A stretch of 64,000 bases of DNA from Coturnix japonica (taxonomy: Eukaryota > Chordata > Aves > Galliformes > Phasianidae): NCBI RefSeq assembly GCF_001577835.2, contig NC_029529.1:11481380-11545379 (forward strand), written 5' to 3'. The position numbers were made by a program, and so were the translations under genes. Below are positions 14,001-24,787 of the stretch, piece after piece; positions within the stretch are counted from its first letter, which is position 1; every line of letters starts with the position of its first letter. Below the pieces are notes generated by a model. It was not told the DNA's origin. It was given only the letters and a program-made list of their open reading frames with translations, and ran no database searches.

Positions 14001-17000
14001 GCTGCATCTCTCAATCCTGAAGGAAAGGTAATTTTGTATCTCCAAAGAGAAGAAAAGACTTCTAGACCATGGCTGTATCAGCGTCTCACACCTTTCACCT
14101 AATGAAGTTATTTAAGAGTGAGCTGGAGACAAGGGATGTTTTACGCAGATGCTGTCCTGGAGTTCTTCCAGTGACGTTCAGCTGGAGGAAAGTCTAACAT
14201 TGGGCTAGAAGGTCTCTATAAATAATTAGGCATTATTTAGAAGAGTTTCTTCCTTTTTGTGACTTCTCTCTCAAAATAATGCAGAATGCATATTCAATCC
14301 TCCAAGCAAAATGATTGGCTGGGTGGTTGCTGTTTTTTTTTTCCTAGACTGACTTCTCAAGGTGAATTTTTCTACTGTAAATCATTTCGTGTGCAAGTTC
14401 TAAAGCAAGCAGGATCTCTGCGGTTTAAAGAGGATTTGCTGAAGATCTGTAGCTGAATGTTCAGTTTTTCATCTGTCAGTAATGTCTTGAGGCAGCACAA
14501 CACTGAGAGAGCAATGTTTATCTTCACAGCAATATGTTGAAGCAGGAACATTCCTGATGATGGAGATAAAGCTGGACAAGGCTTTGGTACCCAAACGACA
14601 GCAAGAGGAGCTCACCAAAAGGTGTGTAAAGACATGCTATAACTCTGGAGCTGACAGCTCAATGCTGCAGGGCACAGACCAGGCTGTATAGGGAACCTAC
14701 CCATTGCTGCAAGCAGCAGCTGAAGGCTTCATCCAACACCCACTGAAATCAGGAGGACAGATCCATCAGGCTGCTTCAGCAGTGCCATTGCCTGGCTTTG
14801 GGAAACAGTTGCATTCATCTGAGCTGGCATCTCTGCACAACAGTATCTGTGTTCCCGTCCAGGCTTTGTTTCCCATTAATCCCCCCCTGCTTGCCTCTTG
14901 CACGTGATGTTCAGCTGCTTGGTCAGGGCTGGCCACCAGTGGACTGCTGTAGGTAGCACTGCTCTAACTTCACAATAGCATTCTGTTGCTCTTCTGAAGC
15001 TTTCTCACACCTTTCTTCCTGTTCCTGGGCTCTGCTTTTCTTACAGTTCTGCTGTAGAGCTGAACTCTCATCTCTGAGGCTTCGAGGCTTTCCCTGTGTG
15101 TTTAATTTAAGGCGGTTGCTTCCTGTCGATGGAGCAGTAGCCCTGCTGTGGTGCTACCTGCAGAAGACCTAACATGTGTAATTAATTGGATAAAAAAAAG
15201 AGAAAATACAGCAAATGCATAAACCACATCATGCACGGGCCAGAAACATGAGGAGAAACCACACAGCAGCAGCCATTCTTTCAACAGGAAATATGTGCAT
15301 TGTCTTTTGTTCTGCCTGCTGTCTTCCAGGAAAACAGGTTTGGGGAAAGCGAGGCTCCCTTACAGTAGACTTTCCCCTGAGCCTTTTTATTTGCTTCCTA
15401 CACTACTGCAGCTTACAGAAATTCACTGTAATTCCTCTTTGCTCACCTGCCTTGTGCAGCTGTGGATGGGAAGCCTGGAAAATCAGATCTGAGTGGCATA
15501 GAAAGTCCTTTCTTGGGGGGCTTCAGCTGATGACACATACACGTGTCCTGGCACACGTGTTCAGCAATGATGCTTTTTGTTGTTGTTTTTATTTCCTGGA
15601 AGGTAGCTTGAATGCAGAGCTCGTTAGCAAAGCACAACTCCCTTTCTTGGTCTGCATCCAACATTTCCTGTCAGCCTCCGCTCTTACTTTGCTCGAGTTG
15701 CTGCTGTGCTCGGTTTGCTTTGGAAGTGAAGCAGTTTGGTTCTCGTTTGTGCCACTAGCAGAGGTAACACGGCAGTGATGGGAGCTCTTCTGAAGTGGGA
15801 CTGTGAGTGTGGGCGCTGCACTGTTCAGGCTCAGTGGCTTCTCAAGGAGTGATGCCAGATCTCTGCAGGGAGGCACTGCAGAACAAGAGGACCAGACAGC
15901 ACAGCAGGGTGTGCAAAAGAAGGAAAAGGACACGTTGCTGCTTAAGATCACTGTGCTTTCCATAGACCTGGCATCTTCCCTGGTGCCTACAGCAGCCTCA
16001 TGCAGAGTTAGATGACTGTATTCGTGTCCTGTGGGGATACGTCCTGTGTGGGATGAGTGACCAGCAGGAGCAGCAGCTTTCTGAAGGGTATTTTGGAGCC
16101 TCATGTTGAGGCTCATGGGCAAAAGCAGCTGATGGGGATGACAGGGGGACAGGAGCAGAGGCTGTGGCATCACTGTTTGTGTGGGCGAGGTGAGTGAGAG
16201 GAGAGCTGCATCTCATCACTGAAACCTTTCAGATCTCTGAGTATACAGAGACCTGAACCTGGATAAGTCAGCTGCCCAGAGGCTGATTGAGCTGGCAGAT
16301 CAGCTACAGGATTTAGGTTTGGTGTGGGGGAAGCAGTTTGCTTTGCTGATTGTGTTAGGAGCCAACACAAGGATGTGACACCTTTTTAGGTGGGCAGGAT
16401 TGTGTTCTAAGGACTGAAGGTGCTGATCCCTTCTGTCTTCACATTGACAGGGTCAAGGAGATGATTCCACCTCGCCCTCTGCTGCCTCCCCGGCCTGGAG
16501 GAGCCAAGAAGGTACGTGCAGGAGCCTATGGCCCCATCAGCACCCTGCTGCCTTGTCCTATCCTCATCCCTCTCCCTTGAGAGATTTCCATCTCCAGTCT
16601 GAGCCCTGCAGCAACACACAAATGAGGTTTGCAGAGGGAGCATACAGAAAACTTTGGGATGTGTTATCTTTGTAGTATGATGCCTTGGGAAATCATTTCT
16701 GGGCTGTTATTTGTATTTGCAGCCCTTAAAAAGGGAGAGATCTAGAAAAGACAGAGAAGAAAGCAGCAGTGTGGGGGTGTTTGGAAGTGAATGGAGAGAG
16801 GTACCGGAGCTGTTTGCCTCCGGGCAGTCCCAACATTGTCTTGTCTCAGCCTATTCTGTGTACTTCTTAATGCCCAGACAAATATGAACAGACTCAGCAC
16901 CAACACCACTTGGGTCACCCAGAATCTTTTTTTTAGGACTTTTGCATGTTCAATTTCCTGACCCCAGAAAATGATCAGAGAACACTGGCTGGTTTTCTGT

Positions 17001-20000
17001 AGGTACGGAACAGCCATTGAAGGAACGTGTCCTCAGATGGCCCCTGGCTGATGGGAAATTCAAAGCAACAGTGGGGGACGAAGCAATGACCCCAGTGCTG
17101 CTGCAGAATTGATTTGTGCTGGACTGTCTGGAGGGCACAAAGTGATGCATTTTGATTATTGCCATGCATGGAAGCTTCTACCTGCTGAGATTATGGGTAC
17201 TTCTGAGGGGGGTCTGGCCTGTGGCTTCAAAGGGCTCTCAGCAAGTGAGATACAGTGTATTTGCAGCCAGTTCTGCTGCTACAGAAGAGACAACCAGTGG
17301 ACTCTGAGTGAAAAATGTAGCAGGAACAATAACTAATGATGAAGGAGCACTTCTGTATTTACGTGTAGGTATTTTTGCAGCCTTGAGGCATGGATGGGAA
17401 AGGCTGTGTGACACTAATTGCAACTTGAGTCAGGTGGAGCTAATGGGAGGTGTGGGCTCTGGCAAATAAAAGACGTTTCAAGGTTGATGGCATGAAGTGA
17501 CTTTTGAAATCTGATCACTTATTTACTTCTTGATGTTTCCTATTTCTTAGGCCGTAGAAGATTATCACAACCACGTCGCAAACATTGCAGTTGCCATCCT
17601 AAGTGAATACCACGAGCTGTTTGGAAAGCAGCCACCAAACCAAGGAGCAACAGACCATCAAACCCTGGAGGAACAGAGGCGTCAGCTCAACTTTGAGCTC
17701 AATAGCTCTGGGAAATATTTTGCTTTTAAGGAACAGCTGAAGGCAGGGATCCTTTGTGCTGTTTCACTTCCCTGCTTGTTTTATCCTGGCAGTTTCTCAG
17801 TGAGGAACTGCTGCTCCGCAGTGATAACTTAGCATGATGTGTTGCTACAGAATCCCTTCCTGTCACCCGAGGCTGTTGCAGAGATGGGGAAGGGCAGTTT
17901 GTTTCCTGACAGAGCAGGCTGTTTTGGGCATGCACCGGGAGAACTTTTCCTGTTATCAGGGGAAGGCTGCAAGGCTGATCACATCCATTTGTCCCACATT
18001 GTATCCTGATGAAGGCAAAGTGCTCACAGCCTTCCTAAGGGAGAAGGGGTTTCTCCACATGTCCCTTAAAGGGGCACCTGCATGTCAGGGAAAGCAAGGG
18101 CAGAAAGGTGGGAAAGGAATTTGTCCCTGCTTGTTTTGTTTCGCTTTTTACCTTTCTTAAGTGCTGGGCTGGATTTCATCCTTAGGATGGAGCTTCAGAC
18201 AGTTGGAGTTAGACTCCATGATCTTTGTGGATTCCTTCCAATTCAGGATATTCTCTATGACAATCCATGTTATGGCTCTGTATTGTTATGATTATGCAGC
18301 TTTCAGGGGACCTGCCATGTTCAATTGTTACATGTCTCCACAGTATGCTGTAGTGAAGATTGTGAGGGAAAAATACCTGAGGACCACAGCATTTGAGACC
18401 CAGGAGCAGTTCCAAGCATTTCTCAGTGAGCTGTATGTGTACCTGGTGGATCAGATGCACGTTGCCCTGAACCAGGTAGGGAGAAACACTGGCTGGGATG
18501 GGTAATTTGGGACATAGCTTCACTGTGAATCCAGTGCAAGACACCACTTCTAGCGAAGGTACTTTTGCCTTCAAGACACCTGCAGGTTTGTGCTTCCATT
18601 TGCTGCAGTTATCACATATGGGCCCTGAACCACATGCAGAGGCAGGATCTGGTGCACGCATATCCCACTGCTGTGAAATCCAGACAGTGAAACCTGTGAA
18701 ATACAGCTGGTAACAGCTGCTGTAGGTGGCTCATGGTGAGGGTGGCTGGGTCTCTGCCATCTGCCACCCCCCACACCCAAGGCAGAGCATGGATCTCCCA
18801 GTGTGTGCTGAGGTCACTAGTGCCACCTCAAAGGAAGCAGAAATTGGTCTTGATCTGAGGGATACTTTAATTTGCCACAACTGCAGATGATGGGTGTTAC
18901 CCCTCCTGTTTGTGGTAGAAGTGCCTGGGGATGGTTATGGCTTCACAGGACTGCAAGGCTGTGCTCCCATCAACTGGAGGCTGGAATGGCTTTTCAACTC
19001 ATCCAGCCCTAGCTGTGCCATGCTGTGCTCCATGCAGTGTTGGCTGGGAGCTGCTGCTGTCATGGGAAGTGTTCATACCCTCCTTCTTATCCCTGGCTAT
19101 GGCCAACCCTGTCTCACTTCTTACCAGCTAATGTATGAAGAAACTGCTTCCCCTGTCCCTCGAATCCATGTGACTAATGAGCAGCTCTGGCTCTTTGCTC
19201 GTGAAGCTGAAATCAACAAGGACTACAAGCTGGCATCACTCTACCACCAGCAGGTAAAGGAGCCCCTGTCCCTCCCTGTCCCCATCCTGTGTCTGGGCTG
19301 GCAGCCAACACACCATTACGGCGGAGGTGAACATGAGCAGGATACTCACTCTGAATGTGTGAGGGATTTCCTAGGGAGATGCTGCTCCCTGGAGGATGTG
19401 AGGCAGCAGCTGGCCATCTCACTGGAGTCTGCAGTTTCAAGGCCAATGGAAATGGGATGAGCCAGTCCAAAAGGCACGCTGGGTCTGCACTGGGGGCACT
19501 GGCTTCTCAATCAGGTGGCTAAGAGGAGGCCAGCTTAAGCTGGAGGATACTGATAGGTGAAGGAGGCTTAGAGGAAGCCCAGCATGATCCCAATTAAGTG
19601 AAACCCTAGAATGTGATAGACAAGGGCTTAATAGCTGCTAAACTCAGCCAGAGGAAAGCTATGGTTATAGCAGAGCTGTCTTCTCAGTGCACTGTGTGTG
19701 CTGAGCTTGATGGCAAGAGCCCTCCAATGTCAATCTCTCGTGTCCAGAGGATAACTAAGGACCACCGCAACATCCAGTACTGGCTGGACTATGGGGCGTT
19801 CTGCCTCCTGCTCGAGGACACCCTCAAAGCCCAGGAGTGCTTCCGAGAGGCTCTTTCTCTGGACCCACGTCATGTGAGAAGGTGCTGTGTGCTCCCAGTG
19901 GGTGGGAAGGTGATGGGTGTCCTGCATGCTGCTGATGGGGAGCTGCTCCTGTCCGCAGCTTGCTGCTCTGTGGGATTGTGGCAGTCATGCTGCAGCACTA

Positions 20001-23000
20001 TGAAGAGGCAGAGATTTTCTTTGAGGATGCTTGTTGCTTGGAGCCATCCAGTGTCGTAGCCTGGACGCTTTCAGGTACAAAAGCAAAGCCAGACTGTGTG
20101 CTGAAGGCATTCCTGTAGAGCCAAGCCTTGTTTCTTCTCCTGCTGTTCCTCCCTGCTGCTGTAATCTGAGGACTAAGGGTTAGATTTCTGCTTATGCTGC
20201 TATTTCTGTATTTCATAGGTCTGTTCTATGAGCTGCAGAATAATAATACTCAGGCAGGAATGGCCTTCCGTGAAGCCAAGAAGAGACTCCAACCACAGCA
20301 GGCCAGGGAAAGGAGCATCAGTGGCAAAGGGAAAAAAACGAGTGCTACTTCTGTGGGGTCTTCCAGTGAAGGTAATTCCTAGCAAAACCAGGAGGTGCCT
20401 TTATAGCACAGTGAGGGGGCTCAGAGCAGAACAGTGAGACCAAAGAGGAGAAATAAGCTGGGTAAAGGACACAGTGGTGGGCTGTGAGCTTGAACACACT
20501 ATGAATTATGCCAAAGACAGCAGGGCAAGTGAACTGCTTTAAATGCTGAGGTTGAAATACAGGTACACAGCATTTATTTTTCTGGCCCAGCTCATTGCTG
20601 CTGATATATAGATGTGTGGTCAGTGACCAGAATGGACCTTCCAAGGCTTGGAAGGGTAGGGCTGCCACTGCGACTGGTGTAATTTAGGGTTGTCCAGGTT
20701 TAGCTTTCATGAAAGCTGTTGCTGTGTCTTCCCAATGCAGCTTGGAAAGCGCTGTCTGACCAATTCAAAAGCAACAAAACAGCTGCTTGGAGGCAGTTCT
20801 GACCTGAAGGCTTCCTTTGGGGCCTCTGTGAATCCAGCTTCAGCTCAAGCCAGGGCTTTGTGTTCCAAGTCCTGAATATTTGGCAGGGCTGTGGCAAAGA
20901 TTGACTAGCTTTATTTCTGACACTATCAGCACTCCAAGCAAAGCGCCGCAGGCAGAGAGGCCTCCAGTGTCATATGCCAGAAGAAGGGATATTGCCTCAT
21001 TTATATCTATTTCATATGGTAATCTTGTATTCAAAACTTGAGAGTCAGGCATTACCTCTTGCAAGCTATTTTCATCCTATTTATGGAAATCTGATGGTTC
21101 TTATATATTTTCTTTTCTCCCATTTCTCTGGAGTTCTGCTCCAAATTGGCCAGTTTGCCCTAAACTCTTTTGCTTGCACCTAATGGCTGTCTCATTGCAG
21201 AGGGGGTTCCAGATGAGGAAGAGGGTTCAGCATCGGAGACAGACCCAGAAGGTCAGGGAGTGGTAAATTGGTTTTGGGTTGGAGAGCCCAGGGCTGGGAG
21301 ATGGCTCTATGTAAACAGCAGGGAGGGAAATAACTTGGGAGCAGTGGGCTGAGGCTGTTCTGATGCTAAGGTGAGACATCAAGCCTTGCTCTTTTCCCTT
21401 AGCTGGGGAATCTGCAGCAAAGCTCTGCTCTATTGTGGATGGCAAAGAGATGGCAGTGCCTCCCCTGTCATCTTCTGAGCTATACACTGTGTTGCTGGGA
21501 TTCCTCTGTCCCTGCTAAGGGCTCAGCCCTGCTCTTGTTTCACTTTGGGACTGATGGAGATGCATTTTCTGACAGAGCCATCCCATTTCAGGAGACAGGC
21601 AACCTCCCTGTACAATCTTCATGAAGGCAGTGGAATTCCTGATGAAATTCAATGCCATCCAGGTCAGTTCAACACGGAGTGAAGGGAGGGGGAGGAGCAG
21701 TGTCCTGCTGGGGATACCCATGTTTTGCCTGCTCCCCCAGCTACACTAGTGTGCCATTCCCTTGCAGTTTGTTCGCATGGCACTTGCCCACGAGCTGCTG
21801 ATCCAGCAGGAAGGTCCTTCCAGTGCTTATTACCTGGCGCTGGCCCGGACGTGCTTGTTGAAGGGAGAGTTCTCCAAATGTGACGACTGTCTCTGGAACA
21901 CAATTAGGATTGACTTCCTGGTAATCCTCCGTGTCTGCGGGTGCAGGATGCCATCCCAAAGTAGCAGATGGGCTGAATGCCGCAGCAGTCTCCACCTGTG
22001 TTGTTTGTGTGTATGAACCTTGAGTCTGTGCTTCATTGCCACCTGAGCAATTCTAATTGTAATCCGCAGCAGTTTCTCTGGGGGATGACAATTATGGGCT
22101 CATTAACCACCCCAGGCTGTGGCTGCAGCGCTGCCCTCGTTACCCAGTGTATCATTTGCTGTCTGTCATCTTCCACACACAGGCAGGCGGCATTTCTGAG
22201 CGAGGACTCCTCTCTCTGCATTGTTTGCCTTTCTCTTCCCTTTGAACGTGTAGATCCTGATCCTTTTTCCCTACGCTGTGAGGCAGCCCCTGTTTCATGG
22301 GGAACAAGGTCGCTATTCAGCAGAGAGAGAAGGCAGCTTTTCAGTGTTGGGTTGAATGGAAGGTGCAGAGGTTTTAAAGCTGCCATCTCCAAATGCTGCT
22401 TGCATACTTGTAGCTGGGAGCCTTGCATGGGCCAGGACACCCTGCAGGGAAGGCTGGAGGGGGCTTCTATTGCTCACATTACGTAGACAGCCTGCTGACT
22501 TGATTTTTATTCCATGCATAGAGCCTGTCCTGCTCTCATCAAATACCTGCCAGCTCCCCCCTTCTACTGATCACAGGGGTCCTCCTTTAGGTCTCTCTCC
22601 TGCCTGTCTCTGAGCCACATCTCACTCTTGGCTTTTTGTGCACAGAATCCTGATGTCTGGGCTCTGAAGGGTCATCTGTGCTACCTGAGGAGAGACTTCC
22701 AGGAGGCAAAGGAGTGCTACGAGCGAACTGTCAGGTTTGTGGAGGATGCTGAAGACATGCATTTTGTCTACCTGCGCCTGGGCTCCATTTACCTGGAAAA
22801 TAAAGAGGTGAGGAGCCGTGCAGGAGTGGAAATAGGGCATGTTCCACAAAGCAAGTACAAGTAGATGCCAGATCCCAGGTCCAGAACACCATCACCTGTA
22901 GCTGAGATGCAGCAGTGCAGCAAAACCTTATGGAGTACTGAAGTCTTTGGAGCATGGAGCAACCTTGCTCCTTAGTCTCAATGTGCTGCTGGGACAGTCT

Positions 23001-24583
23001 CATCATTGTATTAATGAGGGTGTCTTTTACACTACTGCATTGGTTCCTGGCAGCATAGAGCCACCAGCTTTGGGGGCAGTGGGGAAGCACTCAGCCTCCC
23101 AGCTGTGTCTGAGCCACAGTTGGGGTGGGTTGTTGGGCAAAGCCCCGAGGTGAGAGGCTGTATGGAGGGGATGCAGAGAACAATGTGATCGTTTCTCTCC
23201 TGGCAGTTTGGCAAAGCAAAGCAGATCTACCTGGAAGCCTGCAAGAGCTCTGCATCCTGTCTCACCTGGCTGGGAGTGGGAATCGCCTGCTATAGGGTAA
23301 GTGCTGTTAGGTGTGAGATCCCAAGTTCACATCACCTGGGGCTGTGTCTGGTTCTGCGTGTTTTGCTTTTATTCAGTGCTTAACTGTGAAACCGATGCTC
23401 TGGGAAGCTGTCGTGTGCTGTACACTGTCACGGTCACAGGGTGGCACCCTGGGCTGCTTGTATGGGAGGCAGCAAATAGAACCATCAGCCTCAGTACTGA
23501 ACCAGGGGCAGCATCCCTCCCCTTCTTGTCCCACTGCCAGAGCCCCCGGCCCCAACATCATCTGTGCCTGGGCTCTGCCCTGAGTGCCTGCATAGGGTTT
23601 GACTTTATGGGGTGATTATTGGACTGCCAGTTGGATTTGATGATCTTTGATGGGTCCCTTCCAACTCGGATGTTTTCTGATTCTTAACTTTATGCACATC
23701 ACCACAAAGGATGGAGCAGGTTGTCAGCAATGAGGAATCTCGGTGCTTTCCCTGCCCAGAGGAATCCAGCAGCTCTGAAGGGCTGCCAAGGACACCCAGA
23801 CACAGCCACCAGCAGCGCAGTGTCTCCCAGGGCTCCACCCTGCGTGCTCCTTCCAAAGGGCTTTGGCTGAGAGAACCAAACAGAGGATCTCAGGCTCCTC
23901 TGTTTCCCCTTTGCTATATCTGTAGTGTTTTTTGGCTGTTGGAGCAGGTGCCTGCTCAGTTCTGAAGCCATTCCTGCCCGCTCTTTGCCTTTTCTCACAC
24001 CTCTCTTCTTTCCCCCTCAAGCTGGAAGAGCTGGTGGAAGCGGAGGATGCTCTCTCGGAAGCCAATGCCCTAAATAACAGCAATGCTCAAGTGTGGGCTT
24101 ACCTGGCCCTTGTCTGCTTGCAGGTGAGTTGCCCAGCCAGCTCCTCGGGTGACCGTGAACAACACCGTGTGTATCCCAGGGGCACGAATGGCTGGGGGAG
24201 CAATGACTGCAGTGCTCTGATGGCACGAGCAGCGCCCTGCCCTGCTGCTCAGCCCTTCCCCGCTGTGTTTTGCAGGGGGGGCGGCAGCTGGAGGCGGAGC
24301 AGTGCTACAAATACGCCACAAAGGTGAGTCCTCCCACGCGTGACGTGACCGTGGGCTGTTTCCTTTGCCCCCCCCCCCCCCCCGTGGCTGCTCCCCCTCC
24401 CGTGGTTCAAGCCGGTCACTGCTGAGGGCAGAGCGTGGAGGATGGGGGGGGGCCACGGGTGATGTCGACACTCGTGGGATGCCTGACGGCCTGTCCACGC
24501 AGCTCGGCTTGGCGGACCCGGCCCTGCTGCAGGAGCTCCACGCCACCCAGCAGCGCCTCGGCTTCGGCGACCCGTCCTTCTGA
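5090..24583 (+). CDS. CFAP70: CFAP70 (TTC18), axonemal C2-like/TPR protein, 27 coding exons
   Basis: The joined exons give 3135 nt, about 1044 residues (human about 1120). CFAP70 is a cilia- and flagella-associated protein of the axoneme, linked to outer dynein arm function. The N-terminal region resembles a C2-like fold: [12 protein letters not shown], then [15 protein letters not shown], then [16 protein letters not shown]. The middle has signatures including [38 protein letters not shown] and [11 protein letters not shown]. The C-terminal third holds TPR motifs: [50 protein letters not shown] and [10 protein letters not shown]. It ends GFGDPSF, as in human. The ATG at 5090 is four bases into exon 2 after a clean acceptor at 5084-5085. 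The linker at about residues 790-830 is shorter than in human, which accounts for most of the length difference. One intron uses a GC donor (17743). Confidence 0.97.
5228..5830 (+). mobile_element. CR1 LINE 3' fragment, sense, in a CFAP70 intron
   Basis: A 5'-truncated CR1 copy carries the end of the reverse-transcriptase ORF and the 3' UTR. The frame from 5236 reads [14 protein letters not shown] and then [16 protein letters not shown], both typical of the CR1 ORF2 C-terminus. Divergence and several frame breaks show an old, inactive copy. It ends in an AAT-rich tail near 5815-5830 rather than the usual ATTCTATG motif, so its exact 3' end is uncertain. Confidence 0.9.
5831..6788 (+). other. 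Remainder of CFAP70 intron, nothing recognised
   Basis: About 0.95 kb of intron. The first 230 bases are AT-rich compared with the surroundings. I see no coding exon, structural RNA or assignable repeat. The acceptor of the next exon is at 6787-6788. Confidence 0.5.
9993..11117 (+). other. CFAP70: CFAP70 intron, 1.1 kb, with poly-G and CATA tracts
   Basis: The intron holds a G run at about 10441-10450 and a short (CATA)n tract at about 10750-10767. No coding similarity was found in any frame. Confidence 0.6.
14622..16450 (+). other. CFAP70: Longest CFAP70 intron, 1.8 kb
   Basis: The donor gtgtgt at 14622 and acceptor acag at 16447-16450 bracket this intron, splitting an Arg codon (AG|G). 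Several frames of 150-190 codons cross it, none with recognisable protein similarity. No repeat family was identified. Confidence 0.6.
17743..18343 (+). other. CFAP70: GC-AG intron of CFAP70
   Basis: The upstream exon ends KEQLK in CTGAAG, immediately followed by GCAGGG. The next exon begins TATGCTGTAGTGAAG (YAVVK) after ctccacag. The protein junction [17 protein letters not shown] matches human [17 protein letters not shown], and no GT is available that preserves it. GC donors are a known minor class that needs a strong AG|GC context, as here. A sense CR1 3' remnant lies inside the intron. Confidence 0.85.
18160..18295 (+). mobile_element. CR1 LINE 3'-end remnant, sense
   Basis: The sequence has the CR1 3' UTR pattern: gttggagttagactccatga, then gatctttgtggattccttcc, then aattcaggatattctctatg. 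It is diverged and 5'-truncated, and lies in a CFAP70 intron. Confidence 0.75.
23590..23690 (+). mobile_element. CR1 LINE 3'-end remnant, sense
   Basis: The pattern gttggatttgatgatcttt... then gggtcccttccaactcggat then ttctgattct is the CR1 3' terminus. It lies in the CFAP70 intron before exon 24022-24123. Confidence 0.75.
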
Positions 24584-24787
24584 ACCATTATAACCATTAC
24601 AGTCATTACTGCTGACTCCTCGCTCCCGTTCCTTGCTGTGTCCCACGCCGCGGGGTCACGGTCACGCGTGGGCGCGCTGAGAGCTGCGGGAAACAGCGCC
24701 CCCTGGCGGCCAGGAGGTCCCGATGGGGGGCGTGGCCTCACGGCGTGCGGGCGCTGATTGGCTGCGGGCGCGCGGGACGGTTGAGCC
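24584..24787 (+). promoter_or_regulatory. CFAP70-WDR90 interval: CFAP70 3' end and WDR90 promoter
   Basis: Only 204 bases separate the CFAP70 stop from the WDR90 ATG. There is no AATAAA or ATTAAA. The interval is GC-rich, with a reverse CCAAT box (ATTGG, 24757-24761), GC-box-like ggggcgtgg near 24726 and a CTCF-like core (separate entry). The CFAP70 3' UTR, the WDR90 promoter and its 5' UTR must all share this space or overlap. Confidence 0.75.
24696..24709 (-). promoter_or_regulatory. CTCF-like core motif
   Basis: GCGCCCCCTGGCGG reads CCGCCAGGGGGCGC on the minus strand, an almost perfect match to the CTCF core CCACNAGGGGGCGC. It lies between the CFAP70 stop and the WDR90 start. Occupancy is inferred from the motif only. 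Confidence 0.65.

Larger units (their letters stand above)
5090..14621 (+). other. CFAP70: CFAP70 exon map, coding exons 1-12
   Basis: A non-coding exon ends at 4697 and splices to 5086. Coding exons: 5090-5197, 6789-6975, 7321-7419, 7668-7747, 8751-8927, 9240-9422, 9901-9992, 11118-11217, 12154-12288, 13569-13706, 13956-14027, 14530-14621. All introns between them are GT-AG. The exons encode the N-terminal C2-like region and the central part, ending in [11 protein letters not shown] with the next Arg codon split across the junction. Confidence 0.9.
16451..24583 (+). other. CFAP70: CFAP70 exon map, coding exons 13-27
   Basis: Coding exons: 16451-16511, 17551-17742, 18344-18475, 19128-19253, 19748-19881, 19959-20074, 20219-20371, 21201-21251, 21592-21662, 21768-21920, 22646-22807, 23207-23296, 24022-24123, 24276-24323, 24503-24583 (TGA at 24581-24583). 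The intron at 17743-18343 begins with GC. The exon ending 19881 uses the donor after GTGAGAAG rather than the earlier GTGAG at 19874. Only that choice keeps the frame into SLLLCG, which matches human. Joining 21251 directly to 21592 keeps the frame. Confidence 0.88.

Noticed and set aside
14107-14230. Possible degenerate CR1 fragment in a CFAP70 intron
   Set aside because: Some words resemble CR1 3' ends (gaaggtctct), but the order is too poorly preserved to assign.
19868-19885. Earlier CFAP70 donor at 19874 (CAT|GTGAGA)
   Set aside because: Using it puts the next exon out of frame. The donor at 19882 gives [10 protein letters not shown], matching the family.
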